A stretch of 38,129 bases of DNA from Flavobacteriaceae bacterium (lineage in GTDB: Bacteria; Bacteroidota; Bacteroidia; Flavobacteriales; Flavobacteriaceae). The stretch lies in NCBI GenBank assembly GCA_002862805.1, contig PKEA01000063.1, forward strand, positions 1 through 38,129, written 5' to 3'. Under the pieces are notes generated by a model that worked only from the letters and a program-made list of their open reading frames with translations, was not told the origin of the DNA and ran no database searches. The translations under genes and the position numbers were made by a program. Positions 32,409 to 38,129 of the stretch are shown in pieces. Every line of letters begins with the position of its first letter. Positions within the stretch are counted from its first letter, which is position 1.

Positions 32409-33451
32409 TAATTTCGCTTTGTTTTTAAAGGGTTTTGCATAAGTTCTTGATACTCATTTCTCTTATAATAAACATCAATTGCCAAATATAATGCCTCTCT
32501 AAACGACATAGGATTAGCTAAATTCTTACCTGCAATTTCAAAAGCGGTTCCATGATCTGGAGAGGTACGGATTTTATTTAATCCTGCCGTATAGTTAACT
32601 CCTTTACCAAATGAAAGTGTTTTAAACGGAATCAACCCTTGATCGTGATACATTGCCAAAATTGCATCGTATTTTTCATATTGTGACGAACCGAAAAAAC
32701 TATCTGATGCATAGGGCCCGAAAACCATCTCACCTTTGTCAAATAATTTTTTAATTGTTGGCTTAATCACATCATCATCTTCACTACCAATGACTCCGTT
32801 ATCACCGCAGTGTGGATTTAAACCTAAAACTGCAATTTTTGGCTTAGAAATTCCAAAATCAGCTATTAAGCTTTTTTTAATAACCTCTAACTTCTTTACC
32901 AACAATTCTTCTGTTAATAATTTTGAAACTTCATTTACCGGAACATGATCAGTTAACAAACCAACTCTTAATCTATCACAAACCATCAACATAAGAGCAT
33001 TTCCTTCTAATTCTTGATCTAAATAATCAGTATGTCCTGGGAATTTAAATTCTTCTGACTGAATATTATATTTATTAATAGGTGCTGTAACCAAAACATC
33101 AATTTCATTTCTTTTTAATGCATTTGTTGCCGCAACGAATGATTTTATAGCATACTTACCTACTTTTTCATCTGTAACACCAAAATCAATATTCACTCCT
33201 TCTTTCCAAACATTTAAAACATTAATTTTTCCATTTATCAATTGATCAAGAGAATCAATACCTTGAATACTTGAGGTAAGTGATAAGTTTTTCTTTAAAA
33301 AAGAAATAATTTTAACGTTCCCAAATATTACAGGAGTACAAAATTCTAAAACTCTACTATCTTCAAATGTCTTTAAAATAACTTCAGGCCCAATACCATT
33401 CAAATCACCTATTGAAATACCTACAATTATATTTTCTGCTTTTTTAACCAT
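32408..33451 (-). CDS. pdxA: 4-hydroxythreonine-4-phosphate dehydrogenase
   Basis: This 347-residue enzyme oxidises 4-phosphohydroxy-L-threonine in the DXP-dependent pyridoxal phosphate pathway. The metal-binding histidines align to the E. coli enzyme as His169 (LTDHV), His214 (LNPHCGDNG) and His269 (YHDQGLIPFK). GISIGDLNGIGPEV is the normal N-terminus and GHTDYL (139-144) the substrate segment. It is divergent from ribE, another cofactor gene, with closely interlocked promoter elements. No pdxJ is in the window. Confidence 0.96.
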   Translation of the reverse strand: MVKKAENIIVGISIGDLNGIGPEVILKTFEDSRVLEFCTPVIFGNVKIISFLKKNLSLTSSIQGIDSLDQLINGKINVLNVWKEGVNIDFGVTDEKVGKYAIKSFVAATNALKRNEIDVLVTAPINKYNIQSEEFKFPGHTDYLDQELEGNALMLMVCDRLRVGLLTDHVPVNEVSKLLTEELLVKKLEVIKKSLIADFGISKPKIAVLGLNPHCGDNGVIGSEDDDVIKPTIKKLFDKGEMVFGPYASDSFFGSSQYEKYDAILAMYHDQGLIPFKTLSFGKGVNYTAGLNKIRTSPDHGTAFEIAGKNLANPMSFREALYLAIDVYYKRNEYQELMQNPLKTKRN

Positions 33452-33472
33452 GATGAGTTCCTAATTTATGCT

Positions 33473-33480
33473 TACTTTTG
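33473..33480 (+). promoter_or_regulatory. -7 promoter element for ribE
   Basis: TACTTTTG matches TAnnTTTG, 29 bp before the ribE ATG. The predicted start is near 33486, directly beside the pdxA element on the other strand. No -33 match. Confidence 0.45.
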
Positions 33481-33485
33481 AAGTG

Positions 33486-33493
33486 CAAATTTA
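33486..33493 (-). promoter_or_regulatory. -7 promoter element for pdxA
   Basis: On the minus strand TAAATTTG matches TAnnTTTG, 34 bp before the pdxA ATG at 33451. It lies just past the predicted ribE start, so the two promoters overlap in the DNA they need. Confidence 0.45.
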
Positions 33494-33509
33494 GTAAAAT
33501 AATATCAGT

Positions 33510-34100
33510 ATGTTCACAGGAATAATAGAAACAATAGGACTAGTAAAAGAAATTGTAAAAGAGAATGACAATTTACACATTAAGATACAATCAAATATTA
33601 CAAATGAACTAAAAATCGACCAAAGTGTTGCTCACAATGGGATATGTTTAACCGTTATCGCAATTAATGGCAATACATATACAGTAACAGCAATTAATGA
33701 AACTGTAAAAAAAACAAATATTAGCCAATTACTTCCTGGAGAAAATATAAATTTAGAAAGAGCAATGAAACTTGGCGATAGACTTGATGGACATATCGTG
33801 CAAGGCCATGTTGATCAGACTGGAAAATGCATTAATATTAAAGAAGACAACGGAAGCTGGATATTTACTTTTGAATATGATAAAAATTTAAACAACATCA
33901 CTATAGAAAAAGGGTCAATTACCATTGACGGAACAAGTTTAACAGTTGTTGATTCAAAATTAAATGAATTTAGCGTAGCTATAATACCATATACTTTTGA
34001 GCATACAAATTTTAAAAACTACAAAAAAGGAACAATTGTAAATTTAGAATTTGATGTTATTGGAAAGTATGTAAAAAGAATTCAAGACTTAAGGTCATAA
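33510..34100 (+). CDS. ribE: Riboflavin synthase, alpha chain
   Basis: This 196-residue enzyme dismutates two 6,7-dimethyl-8-ribityllumazine molecules into riboflavin. Two lumazine-binding repeats are visible. The first (about 1-92) begins MFTGIIETIG and includes VAHNGICLTV. The second (about 93-190) begins HIVQGHVDQTG and includes SITIDGTSLTVV. Length is standard. No FMN riboswitch is visible: the leader is only about 24 nt. A terminator follows directly after its stop. Confidence 0.96.
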   Translation: MFTGIIETIGLVKEIVKENDNLHIKIQSNITNELKIDQSVAHNGICLTVIAINGNTYTVTAINETVKKTNISQLLPGENINLERAMKLGDRLDGHIVQGHVDQTGKCINIKEDNGSWIFTFEYDKNLNNITIEKGSITIDGTSLTVVDSKLNEFSVAIIPYTFEHTNFKNYKKGTIVNLEFDVIGKYVKRIQDLRS

Positions 34101-34103
34101 AAA

Positions 34104-34128
34104 AAGCTCTTATAAAGAGCTTTTTTTT
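34104..34128. terminator. Terminator between ribE and the LPIDGG mini-protein gene
   Basis: GCTCTT (34106-34111) and AAGAGC (34115-34120) with flanking A and T runs form a short hairpin with an ATA loop. It works in both directions. The stop codon of the minus-strand small gene (34112-34110) lies within it. Confidence 0.78.
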
Positions 34129-34319
34129 GTTATAAAATATTTTCTTGTTAGTATGTAACCTAATCCTAAAGCAACAAAAAACATTACTACAATTCCACCA
34201 TCAATAGGTAATCCCGGCGGCGGCGGCGGTGTAGGAGGTGGAGGCGTTTGAGAAAACATTAATTGGGAACTCAACATCACCATCAAAACTAAAACTATTT
34301 TTTGTATTGTTACTTTCAT
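34110..34319 (-). CDS. Small exported protein with PID-type C-terminal sorting signal
   Basis: This is a 69-residue protein. It has a signal peptide (1-23, ending MFSQ), a proline-rich stretch (26-35, mostly PPPP with one Thr), the motif LPIDGG (37-42), a hydrophobic helix (43-57, IVVMFFVALGLGYIL) and a basic tail with several lysines (59-66). The order motif, helix, basic tail is that of C-terminal sorting signals such as PEP-CTERM. It matches what I remember as the PID-CTERM pattern in Flavobacteriia. The mature part would be only about 15-20 residues of proline, so the signal itself is most of the protein. It stands alone between ribE and a tRNA, in the opposite orientation to ribE. Sorting by an exosortase-like enzyme is inference; no such enzyme is in the window. 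Confidence 0.72.
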   Translation of the reverse strand: MKVTIQKIVLVLMVMLSSQLMFSQTPPPPTPPPPPGLPIDGGIVVMFFVALGLGYILTRKYFITKKSSL

Positions 34320-34543
34320 ATGTCGTAAAAATATAAAAATTTTTATTCTACCAAAAGAAAAAAACTTTTTTTTAAAATTATTTTTTATTTGTTTAAAAGA
34401 ATAATTCTACTCGTTTTCATTTATAAAACACGAAAATATAAATATTTTTATACTTTCCAACTATTTTATTAAAAAAAAGTTAAAAAAATCTTAATCTTTT
34501 TTATTGAGGTCACATCAAAACAACCTCATGTATTTTAAAATTG

Positions 34544-34617
34544 TGGTCCCACCTGGGCTCGAACCAGGGACCACCTGATTATGAGTCAGGTGCTCTAACC
34601 AACTGAGCTATAGGACC
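34544..34617 (-). tRNA. tRNA with CAT anticodon, probably tRNA-Ile2 (lysidine type)
   Basis: A 74-nt cloverleaf is seen on the minus strand. Acceptor GGTCCTA pairs with TGGGACC. The D arm is GCTC...GAGC, the anticodon stem CCTGA/TCAGG has loop CTCATAA with anticodon CAT, and the T arm is CCTGG-TTCGAGC-CCAGG; discriminator A73. CCA is not encoded. CAT can be initiator Met, elongator Met or Ile2. The acceptor C4-G69 and C5-G68 pairs match those read by TilS in E. coli tRNA-Ile2, so I favour Ile2 over elongator Met. The start GG and lack of three G-C anticodon-stem pairs exclude initiator. Confidence 0.9.
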
Positions 34618-34712
34618 AGTTTGGTTTTTTTTATCCTTAACAAAACTTATTATTCTGTTAAGAGTGTGCAATATTACTACTAATTTTTATTTGACACAAG
34701 ATTTTTTAATTT

Positions 34713-35120
34713 TTATTTTTTTGTTGCATCTTGGCACAATTCAATCAAAACACCATTTGTTGACTTTGGATGCAAAAAAACAACTAGCTTATTATCTGCT
34801 CCTTTCTTAGGAACATCGTTCAAAACTACAAAACCTTCCTTTTTTAACCTCTTAATTTCAGAATCAATATCTTCAACATCAAAAGCAACATGATGTATCC
34901 CTTCTCCTTTTTTCTCAAGAAATTTTGCTATTGGACTATCTTCATTAGTTGCCTCAAGTAACTCAATCTTATTTGGTCCATTCATGAAAAATGAAGTCTT
35001 AACCCCTTCACTCTTAACCTCTTCTTCTTTATAGGGTGGATTCCCAAAAAGTTTTTCAAACAAAACATTTGACTCCTTTAAACTTTTAACCGCAATTCCA
35101 ATATGCTCAATTTTTTTCAT
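34713..35120 (-). CDS. mce: Methylmalonyl-CoA epimerase
   Basis: This 135-residue VOC-fold enzyme interconverts (2R)- and (2S)-methylmalonyl-CoA, linking propionyl-CoA to succinyl-CoA. Metal-ligand candidates are His6 (KIEHIGIAV), His76/His77 (GIHHVAFDV) and Glu127 (VLIELCQ). GEGIHHVAFDVEDI is a strong family signature. Length is normal for a single-domain member. Another VOC protein cannot be ruled out entirely, but the N-terminal HIGIAV, the central GIHH and the C-terminal PK(S)TNGVLIEL match the epimerase closely. It is followed by the tRNA and diverges from rbfA. No methylmalonyl-CoA mutase gene is nearby. Confidence 0.93.
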   Translation of the reverse strand: MKKIEHIGIAVKSLKESNVLFEKLFGNPPYKEEEVKSEGVKTSFFMNGPNKIELLEATNEDSPIAKFLEKKGEGIHHVAFDVEDIDSEIKRLKKEGFVVLNDVPKKGADNKLVVFLHPKSTNGVLIELCQDATKK

Positions 35121-35223
35121 TATATATGTTTTTTATTATCAATAAAAAATCTTTAATATTTGTAATGCAAAATAACAATAAGTTTTCGATTCTAAAAAAA
35201 CTAAAAGATAAAACTCTTTTACG

Positions 35224-35231
35224 TATTTTTG
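35224..35231 (+). promoter_or_regulatory. -7 promoter element at the rbfA start codon
   Basis: TATTTTTG matches TAnnTTTG and ends 4 bp before the ATG at 35236. If used, the transcript would begin at or very near the A of the ATG, giving a leaderless mRNA. No -33 match is visible. Confidence 0.4.
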
Positions 35232-35235
35232 CATC

Positions 35236-35628
35236 ATGGAAACAAATAGACAAAAAAAATTCGGAACATTACTTCAAAATGATTTAGTAGATATTTTACA
35301 AGGAGAAGTACGTAAAAACGGAATGACTAATTTAATTATTTCTGTTTCAAAAGTAAATGTAACTTCAGATCTTTCAATTGCAAAAGTATTTTTAAGCGTA
35401 TTCCCATCTGATAAAGGTGCCGAAATATTAGCTGCAGTTAAATCTAACACACCAATGATAAAACATGATTTAGCGCAAAGAGTAAAAAATCAGTTAAGAA
35501 AAGTACCTAATTTAGTTTTCTATATTGATGACAGTTTGGATTACATTGAAAACATAGACAAGGCATTAAAAGGAGAAGAAAATCCAGTTGAAAATCCAGA
35601 ATTATTAGAAAAAAGAAAGAAAGCTTAA
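35236..35628 (+). CDS. rbfA: 30S ribosome-binding factor RbfA
   Basis: This 130-residue protein binds the maturing 30S subunit near 16S helix 1 and is needed for growth in the cold. It starts METNRQKKFGTLLQNDLVDIL and has the KH-like core VNVTSDLSIAKVFLSVFP and the LRKVPNLVFYIDDSLDYIENID segment, all typical of RbfA. The C-terminal tail is charged. The membrane permease gene follows after a single base, so the pair is co-transcribed. The start is firm, as no other ATG precedes it. Confidence 0.96.
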   Translation: METNRQKKFGTLLQNDLVDILQGEVRKNGMTNLIISVSKVNVTSDLSIAKVFLSVFPSDKGAEILAAVKSNTPMIKHDLAQRVKNQLRKVPNLVFYIDDSLDYIENIDKALKGEENPVENPELLEKRKKA

Positions 35629-35629
35629 G

Positions 35630-36826
35630 TTGAATTTCTCTTTATACATAGCGAAAAGATATTTTTTAAGTTTTAGTAAAAACTCGTCTATAAATATAAT
35701 TACCGGAATTGCATCGTTGGGAATTATTGCTAGTTCAATGGCATTACTAATCGTTTTGTCTGTATTTAGTGGTTTAAGAGATTTTAGTTTAAGTTTCACC
35801 AATGCCTCAGATCCTGATATTAAAATGCTTCCAAAATCAGGAAAAACAATTTTAATTACGGCAGAACAAGAAAAAGCCATAAAAAACTCCGCCTACATTT
35901 CAACCTATTCAAAAACAGTTGAAGAGAGAGTACTTTTTTATTATAATGAAAAAGAGCATGTTGCTTATTTAAAAGGTGTTGATTCACTATTTACAAAATC
36001 AAACTCGTTTAGCGATCAACTTTATACTGGAGATTGGTTTGAAACAGAAACTTCACAAGTTGTTGTTGGCTATGAAATTAGCAGAAAATTATCATTAGGA
36101 TTATTTGATTTTAATAATGGCTTAGAAGTTTTTTCTCCAAAGCCAGGAAAAGGAACTATCGAAACCCCAGATGAAGCTTTCAACAAAACAGTATTACAAC
36201 CAGTTGGTATTTACGCAATTAACGAAGAGATAGATAATAAATACGTATTTTGTGATATTGCCGTTTGTCAAAAACTCTTGGAATACAAAAAAAATCAGAT
36301 TTCCTCAATAGAGTTTAAAAAGAAAAAAAACGTTTCTGACGAAGATGCCATATCTGAGCTAAACACCATTTTTAAAAACAAAACCGATTTCAAAACACGT
36401 ATTCAACTAAATGATGCTTTATACAAAATGTTAAATACTGAAAACATTGCTGTATATTTAATTTTTACACTCGTAATCATAATAGCTCTTTTCAATTTAG
36501 TTGGAGCGCTAATTATGATGATTCTAGATAAAAAATCAAATTTAAAAACCCTTTATAACATTGGAACACCTGTAGAAAAATTACAATCTATTTTTCTTTA
36601 CCAAGGAACTCTTTTAACTCTATTCGGTGGATTAATCGGAACCTTACTTGGCGTATTAATTGTTTGGATTCAACAACAGTATGAAATTGTAATGATTACC
36701 CCAACACTTGCATATCCAGTTATATTAGAATTGAAAAATATAGGAATTGTTTTATTTACAATACTTTTTCTTGGAATTTTCGCATCATGGATCGCAAGTA
36801 CAAGAGTAAATAAAAATTTATTTTAA
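35630..36826 (+). CDS. LolC/LolE-like ABC permease (FtsX family)
   Basis: This 398-residue inner-membrane permease has the MacB/FtsX layout: one N-terminal helix (about 22-46), a large periplasmic domain (about 50-270) and three C-terminal helices (about 272-296, 318-345 and 370-392). It resembles LolC/LolE, the lipoprotein-releasing ABC complex subunits. The N-terminal SLYIAKRYFLSFSKNSSINIITGIASLGI is characteristic. The start codon is TTG at 35630, one base after the rbfA stop; no ATG nearby preserves the N-terminal helix. The ATPase partner (LolD-like) is not in the window. The frame ends at 36826 and a weak hairpin follows. Function in lipoprotein export is inferred from family. Confidence 0.9.
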   Translation: MNFSLYIAKRYFLSFSKNSSINIITGIASLGIIASSMALLIVLSVFSGLRDFSLSFTNASDPDIKMLPKSGKTILITAEQEKAIKNSAYISTYSKTVEERVLFYYNEKEHVAYLKGVDSLFTKSNSFSDQLYTGDWFETETSQVVVGYEISRKLSLGLFDFNNGLEVFSPKPGKGTIETPDEAFNKTVLQPVGIYAINEEIDNKYVFCDIAVCQKLLEYKKNQISSIEFKKKKNVSDEDAISELNTIFKNKTDFKTRIQLNDALYKMLNTENIAVYLIFTLVIIIALFNLVGALIMMILDKKSNLKTLYNIGTPVEKLQSIFLYQGTLLTLFGGLIGTLLGVLIVWIQQQYEIVMITPTLAYPVILELKNIGIVLFTILFLGIFASWIASTRVNKNLF

Positions 36827-36829
36827 CAA

Positions 36830-36860
36830 AAAAGCCTCAATGTAAAACATTAAAGCTTTT
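36830..36860 (+). terminator. Weak hairpin after the permease gene
   Basis: AAAAGC (36830-36835) pairs with GCTTTT (36855-36860), and AATGT (36839-36843) with ACATT (36847-36851), leaving a 3 x 3 internal loop. Its T-run is only four bases, so it is a doubtful terminator. Confidence 0.35.
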
Positions 36861-36862
36861 AG

Positions 36863-36942
36863 TACCTTGGGTGGGAATCGAACCCACACTCCGAAGAACA
36901 CGAGTTTGAGTCGTGCGCGTCTACCAATTCCGCCACCAAGGC
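36863..36942 (-). tRNA. tRNA-Leu (anticodon CAA)
   Basis: An 80-nt minus-strand tRNA starts GCCTTGGTGGCGGAATTGG. The anticodon loop CTCAAAC, between CACGA and TCGTG, gives anticodon CAA. The variable arm is long, which is a class II feature of tRNA-Leu. The T arm is GTGGG-TTCGATT-CCCAC, and acceptor CCAAGGT ends with A73. The G1-U72 pair is normal for bacterial tRNA-Leu. CCA is not encoded. Confidence 0.95.
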
Positions 36943-36963
36943 AAAAAATTAATTTTGTGAGTG

Positions 36964-36971
36964 CAAATGTA
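36964..36971 (-). promoter_or_regulatory. -7 promoter element for tRNA-Leu
   Basis: On the minus strand TACATTTG matches TAnnTTTG, 21 bp before the tRNA 5' end. The only TTG further up is 13 bp away, too close to be a standard -33. Confidence 0.45.
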
Positions 36972-37036
36972 AAAAAAAATAATTCAATTCACAGAAAAAT
37001 ACTTTAAAATATCCTTTCAGAGTTCAATTTTATTAC

Positions 37037-37044
37037 TAAATTTG
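37037..37044 (+). promoter_or_regulatory. -7 promoter element for prs
   Basis: TAAATTTG matches TAnnTTTG, 51 bp upstream of the prs ATG at 37096. The leader of about 45 nt is rich in AAC and has no clear hairpin. Confidence 0.45.
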
Positions 37045-37095
37045 CACCTCGTTTCAACAACACAACACTAACTAACTACTAAACAACAAATTAAC

Positions 37096-38037
37096 ATGTC
37101 ATACCAAGAGCCCGAAGCAAAAATATTTGCATGTTCTCAAAGTGTGTATTTAGCTGAACAAATTGCTGAAAAGTATGGAGTTTCGCTAGGTAATATTACG
37201 TTCTCAACATATAGTGACGGAGAGTTTCAACCTTCTTTTGAAGAATCAATAAGAGGTCTAAGAGTTTTTTTAGTCTGCTCTACTTTTCCTAGCGCAGACA
37301 ATTTAATGGAACTATTGTTAATGATTGATGCAGCAAAGAGAGCATCAGCAAGACACATAACAGCAGTTATTCCTTATTTTGGATGGGCAAGGCAAGACAG
37401 AAAAGACAAACCTAGAGTTCCTATAGGAGCAAAATTGGTTGCAAAACTTTTGGAGACTGCAGGAGCAACAAGAATAATGACAATGGATTTGCATGCAGAT
37501 CAAATTCAAGGCTTCTTTGAAAAACCAGTAGATCATTTGTTTGCTTCTACTATCTTTTTACCTTATGTCAGAAGCTTAAACCTTGAGAATCTAACAATTG
37601 CTTCACCAGATATGGGTGGATCGAAAAGAGCATATGCTTATTCTAAATTTCTAGAATCAGATGTTGTAGTTTGTTACAAACAACGCAAAAAAGCAAATGT
37701 AATAGACACCATGGAGTTAATAGGAGATGTTAAAGGACGAAATGTTATCCTAGTAGACGATATGATTGATACTGGAGGAACATTAGCAAAAGCTGCCGAT
37801 GTAATGATGGAAAAAGGGGCTTTAAGTGTCAGAGCAATTTGTACACATGCCATTTTATCTGGAGGTGCTTATGAAAAAATTGAAAATTCTCAATTATTAG
37901 AATTAATAGTTACCGATTCAATTCCATTAAAGAAAGAATCAAAAAAAATAAGAGTAGTGAGCTGTGCTCCATTATTCGCAGAAGTAATGCACATGGTGCA
38001 GAACAACAATTCCATTAGTGGAAAATTTTTAATGTAA
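37096..38037 (+). CDS. prs: Ribose-phosphate pyrophosphokinase
   Basis: This 313-residue enzyme makes PRPP from ribose-5-phosphate and ATP for nucleotide, His, Trp and NAD synthesis. The PRPP-binding loop is VILVDDMIDTGGTLAKA near residue 220. MDLHADQIQGFF and YFGWARQDRK are the catalytic and ATP segments. Length and sequence are standard for class I enzymes. It has its own -7 element, and rplY (ctc) follows after 26 bp, the common prs-ctc pairing. Confidence 0.97.
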   Translation: MSYQEPEAKIFACSQSVYLAEQIAEKYGVSLGNITFSTYSDGEFQPSFEESIRGLRVFLVCSTFPSADNLMELLLMIDAAKRASARHITAVIPYFGWARQDRKDKPRVPIGAKLVAKLLETAGATRIMTMDLHADQIQGFFEKPVDHLFASTIFLPYVRSLNLENLTIASPDMGGSKRAYAYSKFLESDVVVCYKQRKKANVIDTMELIGDVKGRNVILVDDMIDTGGTLAKAADVMMEKGALSVRAICTHAILSGGAYEKIENSQLLELIVTDSIPLKKESKKIRVVSCAPLFAEVMHMVQNNNSISGKFLM

Positions 38038-38063
38038 ACATTTATTAACTTAATTTATTTCAA

Positions 38064-38129
38064 ATGAAATCAATTACGATCAAAGGATCAGAAAGAGAAA
38101 GCGTGGGCAAAGTGTCAACTAAAGCCTTA
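38064..38129 (+). CDS. rplY: 50S ribosomal protein L25 (Ctc form), start of gene
   Basis: The ATG at 38064 opens a frame of 22 codons to the end of the window, beginning MKSITIKGSERESVGK and continuing VSTKAL. That is the N-terminus of Bacteroidota L25/Ctc proteins, which bind 5S rRNA. Its position 26 bp after prs fits the usual order. The rest of the gene lies beyond the window. Confidence 0.88.
   Translation, partial: MKSITIKGSERESVGKVSTKAL

Noticed and set aside
33510..33600. FMN riboswitch before ribE
   Set aside because: The predicted leader is about 24 nt, too short, and no RFN-type conserved sequence is seen.
34320..34543. 224-bp very AT-rich gap between the small LPIDGG gene and the tRNA
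   Set aside because: It holds long A and T runs and one 6-bp hairpin (TGAGGT/ACCTCA) but no frame, tandem repeat or convincing promoter.
34636..34662. 7-bp inverted repeat CTTAACA / TGTTAAG between mce and the tRNA
   Set aside because: There is a 13-nt loop, no T-run on either strand and short AT-rich arms, so it cannot be told from chance.
1..38129. Mobile element, prophage, CRISPR or defence island
   Set aside because: No transposase, integrase, phage gene, regular spaced repeat or known defence protein was seen; both tRNAs lack flanking direct repeats or integrases.

Overview
The window is AT-rich, gene-dense chromosomal DNA from a member of the Flavobacteriaceae (Bacteroidota), probably Flavobacterium or a close relative. 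The evidence is the many promoters with the Bacteroidota -7 motif TAnnTTTG, a SusC/CarboxypepD_reg-type TonB receptor, a bacilliredoxin, a Ctc-type L25 next to prs, weak Shine-Dalgarno sites and the protein sequences themselves. I see no phage, insertion sequence, CRISPR array, defence locus or rRNA. It looks like core chromosome.

Layout. (1) 1-3984 is a metal-homeostasis locus: an MntR/DtxR regulator, a ZIP transporter and a truncated lipoprotein gene on the minus strand, with a divergent TonB receptor. A DtxR-like box lies over the receptor promoter. (2) 4074-7030 holds a bacilliredoxin, a PlsC acyltransferase overlapping an acyl-ACP desaturase, and an HD phosphohydrolase. (3) 7064-22406 is a heme region. 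On the minus strand hemH, a MATE transporter, hemJ, a sensor kinase, an enoyl-CoA hydratase and an unknown secreted protein form a tight unit. On the plus strand hemA-hemC-ktrB-ktrA-hemD-hemE-hemF form another. A divergent AraC regulator lies between them. hemB follows at 25104, after two exported unknowns on the minus strand. From glutamyl-tRNA to protoheme only gltX and hemL are not in the window. (4) 26201-28419 holds a CNNM/CBS membrane protein and dprA. (5) 28462-32322 (minus) is the fatty-acid initiation and ribosome unit yceD-rpmF-fabH-accB-accC, without plsX. (6) 32408-38129 holds pdxA and ribE (divergent), a tiny protein with an LPIDGG C-terminal sorting-like signal, a CAT-anticodon tRNA, mce, rbfA, a LolC/E-like permease, tRNA-Leu(CAA), prs and the start of rplY.

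The heme enzymes describe an aerobic, protoporphyrin-dependent route: glutamyl-tRNA reductase, Mg-type PBG synthase, O2-dependent HemF, HemJ in place of HemG/HemY, and a cysteine-rich ferrochelatase. Two non-heme modules sit inside these operons: a KtrAB-type K+ uptake pair between hemC and hemD, and a MATE exporter between hemH and hemJ. The KtrB subunit has an extra N-terminal four-helix domain.

I did not find a clearly undescribed multi-gene system. The best leads are the KtrB extension and its place in the heme operon, the MATE-hemJ coupling, the LPIDGG mini-protein, and several precise palindromes at promoters. Everything here is read by eye; no alignment, profile search or folding was run.
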